The notes beneath the pieces were generated by a model. That model made no database searches. It was not told where the DNA came from and was given only the letters and a program-made list of their open reading frames with translations. From Parachryseolinea silvisoli (GTDB lineage Bacteria > Bacteroidota > Bacteroidia > Cytophagales > Cyclobacteriaceae): DNA of 64,000 nucleotides. This document shows, piece after piece, positions 1 to 7,819 of the stretch. The stretch's first letter is position 1; each line of letters begins with the position of its first letter. Location: NCBI RefSeq assembly GCF_021190955.1, contig NZ_JAIOAO010000003.1:1054001-1118000 (forward strand), read 5' to 3'. The position numbers and the translations under genes were made by a program.

Positions 1-951
1 CAAGGCGGCAAGATCCTGGAGGTTGAGCATATCAATAAGAATTTCGGGTCGCTGCCCATCGTGACAGACTTCTCGTTTGTATTTAAAAAGAATGACCGGA
101 TCGGCATCGTCGGCAAGAACGGCATTGGTAAGTCTACTTTCCTCGACATGCTCACGGGCAAACAGAAGCCCGATAGTGGCGAGATCAATCCCGGTGTTAC
201 GACGAAGTATGGATACTTCACCCAGGAGTCCATTACGCTGAATCTCGAAAACCGGCTGATTGAAGAGGTGAAGGAGATTGCCGAGTTCATCACACTGTCG
301 GACGGCTCGCAGGTATCGGCTTCGAAGTTTCTCGATTCCTTTCTGTTTCCCCCCGACAAACAATACAACTATATCAATAAGCTGAGCGGTGGTGAGCGGA
401 AGCGTCTGCAGCTGCTCAAGTTGTTGGTGACCAATCCAAACTTCCTCATCCTCGATGAGCCTACCAACGATTTTGATATCGATACGCTCAACGTGCTGGA
501 AGACTTCCTGGACAAATTCTCCGGATGCCTGTTGCTGGTATCACACGACCGCTATTTCATGGACCACCTTGTAAACCAGCTGTTTGTGTTTGAGGGCAAC
601 GGCGTGATACGGCTCTTTAACGGAAACTACTCCGACTACCGCGACTGGGTAGAAGAGCAGGAGGCACTTGGTGCTGCGCCGGAGCCAAAGAAGGCCGCGG
701 CACCTGAACCCGTCAAGCCCCCCGACACCAAAGAGAAAAAGAAAGCCTCGTTTAAGGAGAAGCAGGAGTACGAAAAACTACAAGCCGAAATCGATAAGCT
801 TGAAGAGGAGAAAAACGAAATCTCCGGCAAAATGACTTCGGGCGCCATTGATCACAAACAACTGCAGGAGTGGTCGGCGCGCATTCAGGTGATCACAAAA
901 GCTGTGGACGAAAAAACGCTGCGTTGGCTGGAATTAGCCGAGCTGATGTAA
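1..951 (+). CDS. ABC-F family ATPase (Uup-like), 3' part
   Basis: The reading frame is open from base 1, so the gene starts upstream of the window and only the second ATPase half (316 residues) is visible. Counting visible residues, it has a Walker A motif GKNGIGKST (38-46), the ABC signature LSGGERKRLQ (from 128), Walker B with D152/E153 and an H-loop SHDRYF (His182). There are no membrane segments, which fits ABC-F proteins that act on ribosomes or nucleic acid rather than in transport. A proline/alanine-rich linker leads to a charged C-terminal coiled coil (about residues 245-285), the arrangement of Uup, a branched-DNA and ribosome-associated ABC-F protein. I infer the Uup subgroup from that coiled coil; other ABC-F types with a C-terminal extension cannot be excluded. 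Confidence 0.9.
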   Translation, partial: QGGKILEVEHINKNFGSLPIVTDFSFVFKKNDRIGIVGKNGIGKSTFLDMLTGKQKPDSGEINPGVTTKYGYFTQESITLNLENRLIEEVKEIAEFITLSDGSQVSASKFLDSFLFPPDKQYNYINKLSGGERKRLQLLKLLVTNPNFLILDEPTNDFDIDTLNVLEDFLDKFSGCLLLVSHDRYFMDHLVNQLFVFEGNGVIRLFNGNYSDYRDWVEEQEALGAAPEPKKAAAPEPVKPPDTKEKKKASFKEKQEYEKLQAEIDKLEEEKNEISGKMTSGAIDHKQLQEWSARIQVITKAVDEKTLRWLELAELM

Positions 952-1077
952 ACGAATCCGCGAACCTGTGCATTATTTAAAAACATTCTAAACACGCGTA
1001 ATAATATTCTACCGTTGGAATAAAATTCAGCTTAGTTCAATCGAATGATATAACTTTAAGCAAACTTTATTTCGAAC

Positions 1078-2781
1078 ATGAACCTAAACACAGACGCGGA
1101 GAAGAAGAACACCTATGATGCTATTGTCGTGGGGACGGGTATCAGCGGTGGATGGGCAGCTAAAGAGCTCACCGAAAAAGGATTAAAGACGCTCGTGCTG
1201 GAGCGTGGTCGGATGGTAAAGCATCCCGATTACCCAACAGCGACGAAAGACCCGTGGGATTTTCCCAACGCGGGCAAGCCCACCCAGGAAGATTTGAAGC
1301 AACAGGGTGTACAAGCCCGCACCGGATATACTGTTCAGCAAGCCACCAAGCATTGGTTTGTAAACGACCTTGAAAACCCCTATACCGAAGTACGCCGCTT
1401 TGACTGGATGCGTGGTTACCACGTAGGTGGCCGCTCCATCATGTGGGGCCGCCAAAGTTATCGTTGGAGCCCGATGGACTTCGAAGCCAATGCCAAAGAC
1501 GGTATCGGCGTCGACTGGCCGGTCCGTTACAACGACCTGGCTCCGTGGTACGACTACGTTGAAAAATACATCGGTGTCAGCGGCAGTGTTGATGGTCTCG
1601 CACAACTCCCTGACGGCCAGTTCCTGCCGGCCATGGAACTGAACTGCGTCGAGATCGACCTGAAAGATAAAGTTAAAACGAAATTCGACCGGGCACTGAC
1701 TATCGGCCGTGTAGCCCACGCTACTGCGCCCGTGCCACACAGCCCACAACGGGGCACCTGTCAGTACCGGAACCTGTGCAGCCGCGGTTGTCCGTACGGT
1801 GGCTATTTCAGCAGCGTATCCTCTACGTTGCCGGCCGCCGAGAAGACCGGTAATATGACCCTGCGTCCGAATTCCATTGTATACGAACTGGTTTACGACG
1901 AACAGAAGAAAAAAGCCACCGGCGTGAAAGTGCTGGACGCAGAGAGCGGTGAGCAGACGGAATTCCATGCGAAAGTGATCTTCCTGTGTGCTTCTACTTT
2001 CGGTTCAACCTTCATTATGCAGAACTCTATCTCCAACCGTTTCCCCAACGGTTTTGGAAACGACAGCGGCGAGCTGGGCCATAACATTATGGACCACCAC
2101 TTGAGTGTGGGTGCCGGCGCGTCTGTAGAAGGCTATGAAGACAAATATTACTTTGGCCGCAGAGCCAACGGCTTCTATATCCCACGTTACCGGAACATCG
2201 GCAGCGACAAGCGCGACTACCTGCGCGGCTTTGGCTACCAGGGTGGTGCGAGCCGTCAGGGGTGGTCAAGCCTGGTGTCGGAGCTCAGCCTCGGCGCGGG
2301 CCTGAAAGAAGCGGCTGCCAAGCCCGGTGGATGGACCATCGGTATGGGTGGCTTTGGCGAGATCCTGCCGTACCACGACAACAAGGTATACATCAACAAA
2401 GACAAGAAAGACAAATACGGTCTGCCTACGCTCACATTCGATGCCGACCTGCACGACAACGAATACAAAATGCGTAAGGACATGGCCGCCGATGCTGCCG
2501 AAATGCTGGAGGCCGCCGGCTATAAGAATGTGCATACGTTCGACAACAAGATCGGTGTCGGCCTGGGCATTCACGAAATGGGCACTGCCCGTATGGGCAA
2601 AGATCCCAAGACGTCGGTACTGAACAAATTCAACCAGGTACACGCCTGTAAGAACGTGTTCGTAACAGACGGCTCGGCCATGACCTCTTCTGCCTGCCAG
2701 AACCCGTCGCTGACGTATATGGCGCTGACGGCCCGCGCAGTAGATTTCGCAGTAAATGAATTGAAGAAACAAAACCTGTAA
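1078..2781 (+). CDS. GMC family oxidoreductase (FAD-dependent sugar/alcohol dehydrogenase)
   Basis: This 567-residue protein has an N-terminal dinucleotide-binding motif, VVGTGISGGWAAKEL (about residues 17-31), and the C-terminal GMC signature region with HEMGTARMG and the NPSLTYMAL segment. It should oxidise an alcohol or sugar using FAD. A cysteine group C228-x5-C234-x3-C238 followed by PYGG lies where FAD glucose and gluconate dehydrogenases of this class carry a cluster-type motif, so an iron-sulfur centre is possible. No signal peptide is visible; the next gene, 10 bases downstream, has a twin-arginine signal, so the complex may be exported by hitch-hiking on that subunit, as is known for gluconate dehydrogenases. 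No cytochrome subunit is encoded nearby. The substrate cannot be read from the sequence. Confidence 0.9.
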   Translation: MNLNTDAEKKNTYDAIVVGTGISGGWAAKELTEKGLKTLVLERGRMVKHPDYPTATKDPWDFPNAGKPTQEDLKQQGVQARTGYTVQQATKHWFVNDLENPYTEVRRFDWMRGYHVGGRSIMWGRQSYRWSPMDFEANAKDGIGVDWPVRYNDLAPWYDYVEKYIGVSGSVDGLAQLPDGQFLPAMELNCVEIDLKDKVKTKFDRALTIGRVAHATAPVPHSPQRGTCQYRNLCSRGCPYGGYFSSVSSTLPAAEKTGNMTLRPNSIVYELVYDEQKKKATGVKVLDAESGEQTEFHAKVIFLCASTFGSTFIMQNSISNRFPNGFGNDSGELGHNIMDHHLSVGAGASVEGYEDKYYFGRRANGFYIPRYRNIGSDKRDYLRGFGYQGGASRQGWSSLVSELSLGAGLKEAAAKPGGWTIGMGGFGEILPYHDNKVYINKDKKDKYGLPTLTFDADLHDNEYKMRKDMAADAAEMLEAAGYKNVHTFDNKIGVGLGIHEMGTARMGKDPKTSVLNKFNQVHACKNVFVTDGSAMTSSACQNPSLTYMALTARAVDFAVNELKKQNL

Positions 2782-2791
2782 TCATTACGAT

Positions 2792-3373
2792 ATGGATCGC
2801 AGAGAAGCATTACGACGCACCGCCTGGATCATGGGGGGCGTTATATCCGCGCCGGCGCTGGCAGGCTTGCTGAAAGGCTGTGCCGCCAAACCGACAATCG
2901 ACTGGAAACCGTCGTTCTTTAACGACCAGCAAGGCATCCTGGTAACGCAGGTAGCCGAAATCATCATCCCGAAGACCGATACCCCCGGCGCCAAAGAAAT
3001 CGGCGTTCCGGGATTCATCGATCAGATGCTGAAGGAAGTATATACCAAAGAAGATCAGGACAAGTACCTGGCCAGCCTGAAAGCCTTCGACGAAGAAGCC
3101 AAAAAAGAACACGGCGACGCTTTCATCGACCTGGACCCCGAGAAACAAACCGCGTTCGTGAACAAGATCCACAGCGCTGTGTTAAACGATACTACCGAGA
3201 AGGCACCGGCGTACCGCGACTTTTTGATGAAGACGAAGGAGCTTACCCTGCTGGGATTCTTTACTTCGAAAGTGGGTGCCTCGGAAGTGCTGCAGTATGT
3301 GGCCGTGCCCGGTTCGTATAAAGGTTGTATACCCGTATCAGAAGCCGGTAATGGTAAGACCTGGGCGACATAA
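2792..3373 (+). CDS. Gluconate 2-dehydrogenase subunit 3 family protein, Tat-exported
   Basis: This 193-residue protein begins with a twin-arginine type signal (RREALRRTAWIMGG) followed by a hydrophobic stretch and a cysteine at about residue 30 (LLKGC), so it may be a Tat-exported lipoprotein. The body resembles the gluconate 2-dehydrogenase subunit 3 family (PF13618): short, acidic, with a region after the signal that reads VAEIIIPKTDTPGAKEIGVPGFIDQML. This is the usual partner of a GMC flavoprotein and lies 10 bases after one, so the two are almost certainly co-transcribed and form one periplasm-facing dehydrogenase. The family has no catalytic residues of its own; it is thought to help maturation and export. 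Confidence 0.85.
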   Translation: MDRREALRRTAWIMGGVISAPALAGLLKGCAAKPTIDWKPSFFNDQQGILVTQVAEIIIPKTDTPGAKEIGVPGFIDQMLKEVYTKEDQDKYLASLKAFDEEAKKEHGDAFIDLDPEKQTAFVNKIHSAVLNDTTEKAPAYRDFLMKTKELTLLGFFTSKVGASEVLQYVAVPGSYKGCIPVSEAGNGKTWAT

Positions 3374-3443
3374 ATCAGTGTGAGGGTGAGTGTGGAGAGC
3401 GGGTAAATTCTTGCTCTAAACTAAAAAGTATATCGTGTGGCTG

Positions 3444-3474
3444 CCGGCCTGTTGTCTGATAGACAGCAGGCCGG
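3444..3474. terminator. Strong stem-loop between convergent genes
   Basis: CCGGCCTG and CAGGCCGG pair, extended inward by TGTCT/AGACA around a three-base loop, giving a nearly continuous 14-pair hairpin. It sits between the end of the dehydrogenase operon and the end of the convergent regulator gene. Neither side has a clear run of T, so it may act in both directions only weakly, or protect 3' ends. Confidence 0.5.
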
Positions 3475-3490
3475 TGGTGTTACGGGTGTT

Positions 3491-6400
3491 TCAAATCCGC
3501 CGCGTCCCGGCTTTCTGTTGATATTCTTTCGGTGTAACTCCAAACTCGGCCTTAAAACATTTGGAGAAGTACGATAGGTTTGAAAAACCCACAGCGTACA
3601 TTATCTCCGAAATATTACCTTCTTTATTCGCCAACAACAATGAGGCTTTCTTAATCCGATACTTCCGGATAATATCGTTCGGCGACAGCCTGGTGGTGGA
3701 CTTCAGCTTCCGGTATAAATGTGTCGAGCTCATTCCCACTTCATCACTCAACATCTCCACACTGAAGTCAGGATTCGCAATGTTCGCTTCGATAATGCTC
3801 ATAACCTTCTTGATGAACTTATCATCCACATTCTCTCCCGAGCCTTCTTCAGGCTGCAGTATTAGTTCGTGCCGGAAGTAATCAGCCAATTCCTGTTTTC
3901 GCTGTAACAAGTGATCGATGTGCGCTTCCAGCAGATCAATGTCAAAGGGTTTAGTGAGGTAACTATCTGCCCCCGTGCGAAGCCCTTCTACCTGCTGAGA
4001 CGTAAGCGTGCGCGCCGTCAGCATGATGACAGCGATGTGACTGGTCTTCGGGTTGCTTTTAATCTGACGGCACATGGTTAGCCCATCCATGACCGGCATC
4101 ATGATGTCGCTGATGATCAGCTCGGGCAGGAAGGTGGTGGTTTTATCCAGGCCTTCCTCGCCGTTGGATGCCGTGATGAAATTATACTTGTCGTGCAGGC
4201 TGGCCTGTATGAAGGTAATAATGTCAGCGTTGTCTTCAATGATCAGGATCAGCGGTTTGTCAGACGCGAGCCCTAAATGATATGTATTCTCTTCTGCGCC
4301 GGCATGGTCTGCTTTCACCGCGACAAGGTCGATCTCTTGCTGTGCCGGCGAGTCGACGGGCAAGTGCCCGCTGCCCAGCGGCAGTGTGAGTGTGAAGGTG
4401 GCTCCCTGACCGGGTGTGCTGGTCACCTGGATATCGCCCTGGTGAAGCCGTGCGTACTCGGCCACGAGCGTCAGGCCAATGCCTGAGCCAATCTCCATCT
4501 TCTGTGCGGCGTCGGTCTGATAGAAACGATCAAAGATGCGCGGAAGCTCTTCGGTCGCAATGCCGATGCCCGTGTCGGCTACACCGAGCTGTACCGCGCC
4601 ATCGCGGTAGCCGGGCAGCCCGGTGGCTAACGTCAACGTAACGGTAATGCTACCGCCACGCGGTGTAAACTTGAACGCGTTGGAGAGCAAGTTGAATAGA
4701 ATGGTTTCCACTTTCTCCTGGTCGGCCCAGAGGCGACAGGTTTCTGTCGACGATACAAAACTAAAACGGATATCGTGACGGCCGGCTTTGTCCGAGAAAA
4801 GCGCGCATAGCTCACGGCAGAAGGGCACAAGATCGAACGCCGTCATGCGCAGGCTGAGGGCTTCGTCTTCCAGCTTACGGAAGTCCAGGATCTGGTTTAC
4901 CAACCGCAGCAGGCGCTGGGCATTCTTCTCGGCCAGCCCGATCAGTAACAGACCTTCGCTGGGCAGATCACCGCGTTTGAGCAACTGCTGCATGGGCGGT
5001 AGAATGAGGCTGATGGGGGTGCGCAGCTCGTGCGAGATATTCGTAAAGAACTGCTGCTTGGTTTGGACAATCTCCTCGGCGTGTTCTTTTTCCAGTCGGG
5101 TAATACGCAGCTCATTGCGCAGGTTTAAGCGCGAGGTATACGTGCGCAGGGCGAGGAGGATCAGCGCGACGACCAGGACCGCATACAGTACCAGGAAGGC
5201 CGGGCTGAGCAACAATGGCGGATGTACGCGTATCCGCACCGTGGCAACATGCGGACTCCAGAGGCCGTAGTTGTTGGTGCCTTTTACCTGGAAGGTATAC
5301 GTGCCGGGTGTGAGGTTGGAATAGACGGCAAAGTTCTTTTCACCCGATACATAATTCCAGTCGTTGTCAAAACCGTCCAGCTTGTAAGCGTAGACACTGG
5401 CCGCGGGTTTCCAGTAATGTAATGCAGAGAACTCAAAAGCGATCGAACGATGGGCATACTCCAATTCCAGCGAGGGGGTGATGGCAATATCGTGTGTGAG
5501 CAAGGTTTCGCCGTCCAGGGTCTGGCCGGGCAGGAGCGGGTGGTGGTTTACTTCCAGCGAGGTGATGTATACCTGTGGTGCAAAGCTGTTGGGTTTTACC
5601 TGGGGTGATACGGTGACGTAGCCGTTGTCACCGCCAAAGATGATCTCGCCGGCGGGCGTACGGGTAACGCAGCCATCGAAGAAGCTCTTGAGGGGAATCT
5701 CATCATCCAGGGGTAATAACTCAACGCGGGCATTTTGGGCCGAGAGCTTGAGCAGGAGGTTGCCGGCGGCGCACCAGATGTTACCGGTGGCGTCTTCGGT
5801 AATACTGGCCGGCAGAATGTCTTTGCCCATGACCAGCGGATGGCGTATTGCAGTATCCGTCGCCGGATTGTACTCGATCAGGGCGTTGGTGGTGCCGGCC
5901 CAGAGACGGCCGTTGCGGGAGAAATAAAAACAGTTGATGTCCTGGCGTCCGGCCACCCGGTTGAAGGCCGGTACGGACGTACTTTTGTGTGTTTGCAGGT
6001 CGATGCGCAGCAGCCCGGTGTACGGTGTGGTCCAGATGGCGTTGGCGCCGCACACGGTTTTGGGCGAACCAAATTCTCCGGCGCGCTCGAACCGCAGGGC
6101 CTGCAGCTCGCGGAAGTTCCCGACGACTTTAAACAAACCACCTTCCCACGCGCTAACCCAAAACGAGCCGTCCGTACCTTTCGTGAAGCGGGCGATGTAG
6201 TTCGAAGTGAGACCATTCGTAGCATTGGCGGAAATGGCATACATCTTCTGCTGCGCCTCATCCCATACATTGATGCCCCCGGCGGTACCGATCCAGATGC
6301 GACCATAGTCGTCTTCTTCCAGGGCGTACGTATTGTTGAGCTGGATGCGGTTGTTCTCCGGTGACCCGGCTTCAAATACGCGCCGCGTGTTTTTCTCCGG

Positions 6401-7591
6401 GTCGATGCGAATCACCCCGTGCAGCGTGGCCAGCCACAGTACATTGTTGCGTGTTACCAATACGGCCTTTACCTGGTTGCCCACCGTTTGGTCTGCCAAC
6501 GGATAGGATACCTCCTGGTAGCGGTAAAACGGTTGAAAACCGTTCATGCGACTCAGGCCGTTAGACGTTACAAACCAGGTGATGCCGGCATTGTCTTCAA
6601 AGATCTGCCAGATGACGTTGTTGGCAATGGAGTAGGGCAGGCGTGGATTGTGAAAGTAGGCGTGGGCCTCGCCGGTGCCCGGGGTGAATACATTCAATCC
6701 AAAGTCGGTGCCCAGCCACAGGTTGCCGCGGGCGTCGGGGTATATACATTTGATCACCTCGTTGCTGAAGCGGGTGTTGCGCTCGGTATACTGTTGGTAG
6801 TTGCCGGTATGCGTATTAAATAGACAGAGGCCGGTCTCGGTACCCACCCAGAGCAGCGAGTCGGAAGTGGATGAATACGGACGTATATCGCCGCAGATCA
6901 GGTTATTCTTGAGCGCCGGCTTATAAGGCTTTTTCAGATCGAAGGTTGTGAACGTACTTTGCCCTGCAGGTAGTTTGTTGAAACCATCGTATGTGCCCAC
7001 CCACACGGTGCCGGCAGCGTCTTCATAAACAGCGCGGACCGTGTTATGGCTCAGGTGATTGGCCTCGGCTGTCAGGACGCTGTGCGTGCCGGTATGTGTA
7101 TCATAGCGAATCAAGCCGGTAGCCGTTCCAACCCAAAGTATACCCCGGCGGCCGGGGGCGAGTGTGCGCACGATACGGTCTTCGCCGAGGGAGATGCGCG
7201 TTACTTGAAATGTGCCGGTGTGGATACGGCAGAGGCCCTTCCATGTACCGATCCAGAGGTAGTCGCCAAGGGCCACGAGCGAGCTGATCTCGTTGGTGGT
7301 GAGGGAATGTTCGGATTCCGTTTGCTTAAAGGTGAGGAACCGGTGGCCGTCGTACCGGCACAGGCCGTTGGCGGTACCCACCCACATGAAGTTGCGCGTA
7401 TCCTGGGCGACGGCACTGATGATGTTGGACGGCAAGCCGTCGTGCATGGACAGGGTCGAGAACAGCGGCGAATCTTGCGCAGCGATGGGAAACGTGCCCG
7501 CCCACAGGCAGCAGGCGATCGCTACTATCCGCCGGCAGTCGTTTCGCCGTGGGAATAGGTTCAGGAATGATCGCAATACGTGTCTCGCCAT
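3491..7591 (-). CDS. Hybrid two-component system regulator (HTCS: propeller sensor, kinase, receiver, AraC)
   Basis: This 1366-residue one-protein signalling chain has, in order: a signal or anchor segment (about 20-37), a long series of two-component regulator propeller repeats (about 40-700, each with a GxLWxGT-like motif), a Y_Y_Y domain, one membrane segment (about 790-810), a HisKA domain with His854 in NISHELRTP, a HATPase domain, a receiver with Asp1162 in ISDIMMPVMDG, and a C-terminal AraC-type helix-turn-helix. HTCS proteins bind an oligosaccharide in the periplasm and switch on the neighbouring polysaccharide locus. It is divergent from the SusC gene and most likely its activator. 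I chose ATG at 7591; a GTG at 7636 would add 15 residues. Confidence 0.95.
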   Translation of the reverse strand: MARHVLRSFLNLFPRRNDCRRIVAIACCLWAGTFPIAAQDSPLFSTLSMHDGLPSNIISAVAQDTRNFMWVGTANGLCRYDGHRFLTFKQTESEHSLTTNEISSLVALGDYLWIGTWKGLCRIHTGTFQVTRISLGEDRIVRTLAPGRRGILWVGTATGLIRYDTHTGTHSVLTAEANHLSHNTVRAVYEDAAGTVWVGTYDGFNKLPAGQSTFTTFDLKKPYKPALKNNLICGDIRPYSSTSDSLLWVGTETGLCLFNTHTGNYQQYTERNTRFSNEVIKCIYPDARGNLWLGTDFGLNVFTPGTGEAHAYFHNPRLPYSIANNVIWQIFEDNAGITWFVTSNGLSRMNGFQPFYRYQEVSYPLADQTVGNQVKAVLVTRNNVLWLATLHGVIRIDPEKNTRRVFEAGSPENNRIQLNNTYALEEDDYGRIWIGTAGGINVWDEAQQKMYAISANATNGLTSNYIARFTKGTDGSFWVSAWEGGLFKVVGNFRELQALRFERAGEFGSPKTVCGANAIWTTPYTGLLRIDLQTHKSTSVPAFNRVAGRQDINCFYFSRNGRLWAGTTNALIEYNPATDTAIRHPLVMGKDILPASITEDATGNIWCAAGNLLLKLSAQNARVELLPLDDEIPLKSFFDGCVTRTPAGEIIFGGDNGYVTVSPQVKPNSFAPQVYITSLEVNHHPLLPGQTLDGETLLTHDIAITPSLELEYAHRSIAFEFSALHYWKPAASVYAYKLDGFDNDWNYVSGEKNFAVYSNLTPGTYTFQVKGTNNYGLWSPHVATVRIRVHPPLLLSPAFLVLYAVLVVALILLALRTYTSRLNLRNELRITRLEKEHAEEIVQTKQQFFTNISHELRTPISLILPPMQQLLKRGDLPSEGLLLIGLAEKNAQRLLRLVNQILDFRKLEDEALSLRMTAFDLVPFCRELCALFSDKAGRHDIRFSFVSSTETCRLWADQEKVETILFNLLSNAFKFTPRGGSITVTLTLATGLPGYRDGAVQLGVADTGIGIATEELPRIFDRFYQTDAAQKMEIGSGIGLTLVAEYARLHQGDIQVTSTPGQGATFTLTLPLGSGHLPVDSPAQQEIDLVAVKADHAGAEENTYHLGLASDKPLILIIEDNADIITFIQASLHDKYNFITASNGEEGLDKTTTFLPELIISDIMMPVMDGLTMCRQIKSNPKTSHIAVIMLTARTLTSQQVEGLRTGADSYLTKPFDIDLLEAHIDHLLQRKQELADYFRHELILQPEEGSGENVDDKFIKKVMSIIEANIANPDFSVEMLSDEVGMSSTHLYRKLKSTTRLSPNDIIRKYRIKKASLLLANKEGNISEIMYAVGFSNLSYFSKCFKAEFGVTPKEYQQKAGTRRI

Positions 7592-7653
7592 ACGGCACCA
7601 GCTTGCACAGGTAAATATAGAGACGCTTTTTAGCACGTCAGGAATCGATTTCC

Positions 7654-7694
7654 GGAAACCGTTTTCGGTCCTGCTGGAAACCTTGTCGAAAAGT
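7654..7694 (+). promoter_or_regulatory. Candidate HTCS/AraC binding site (direct repeat)
   Basis: GGAAACC occurs at 7654-7660 and again at 7676-7682, 22 bases apart, that is two helical turns. Each copy is followed by a T-rich stretch ending in TCG. AraC-type output domains bind tandem direct repeats with this kind of spacing. The site lies about 70 bases upstream of the likely promoter of the SusC gene and next to the regulator gene. This is inference from position and spacing. Confidence 0.35.
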
Positions 7695-7726
7695 ACTTCG
7701 AAAGGTAGGATTATTCTCTAAAATGG

Positions 7727-7755
7727 TTGGATTTTGTTGCTTCCTGTAGGATTTG
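7727..7755 (+). promoter_or_regulatory. Possible promoter of the SusC operon
   Basis: TTG (7727-7729), 17 bases, then TAGGATTTG (7747-7755) resembles the Bacteroidota promoter TTG-N19-TAnnTTTG, but with one extra base inside the second box. A weak match is expected for a promoter that needs an activator. The start codon of the SusC gene follows 64 bases later. Confidence 0.25.
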
Positions 7756-7819
7756 TGGCAGTGTCCGCAACGGGTTGCATAATAACTTGCAAACGGTTGA
7801 ATAAACATAACCAGTTCGT

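Noticed and set aside
1183-1968. A 261-codon open frame opposite the GMC gene
   Set aside because: Antisense shadow; low-complexity and no motif.
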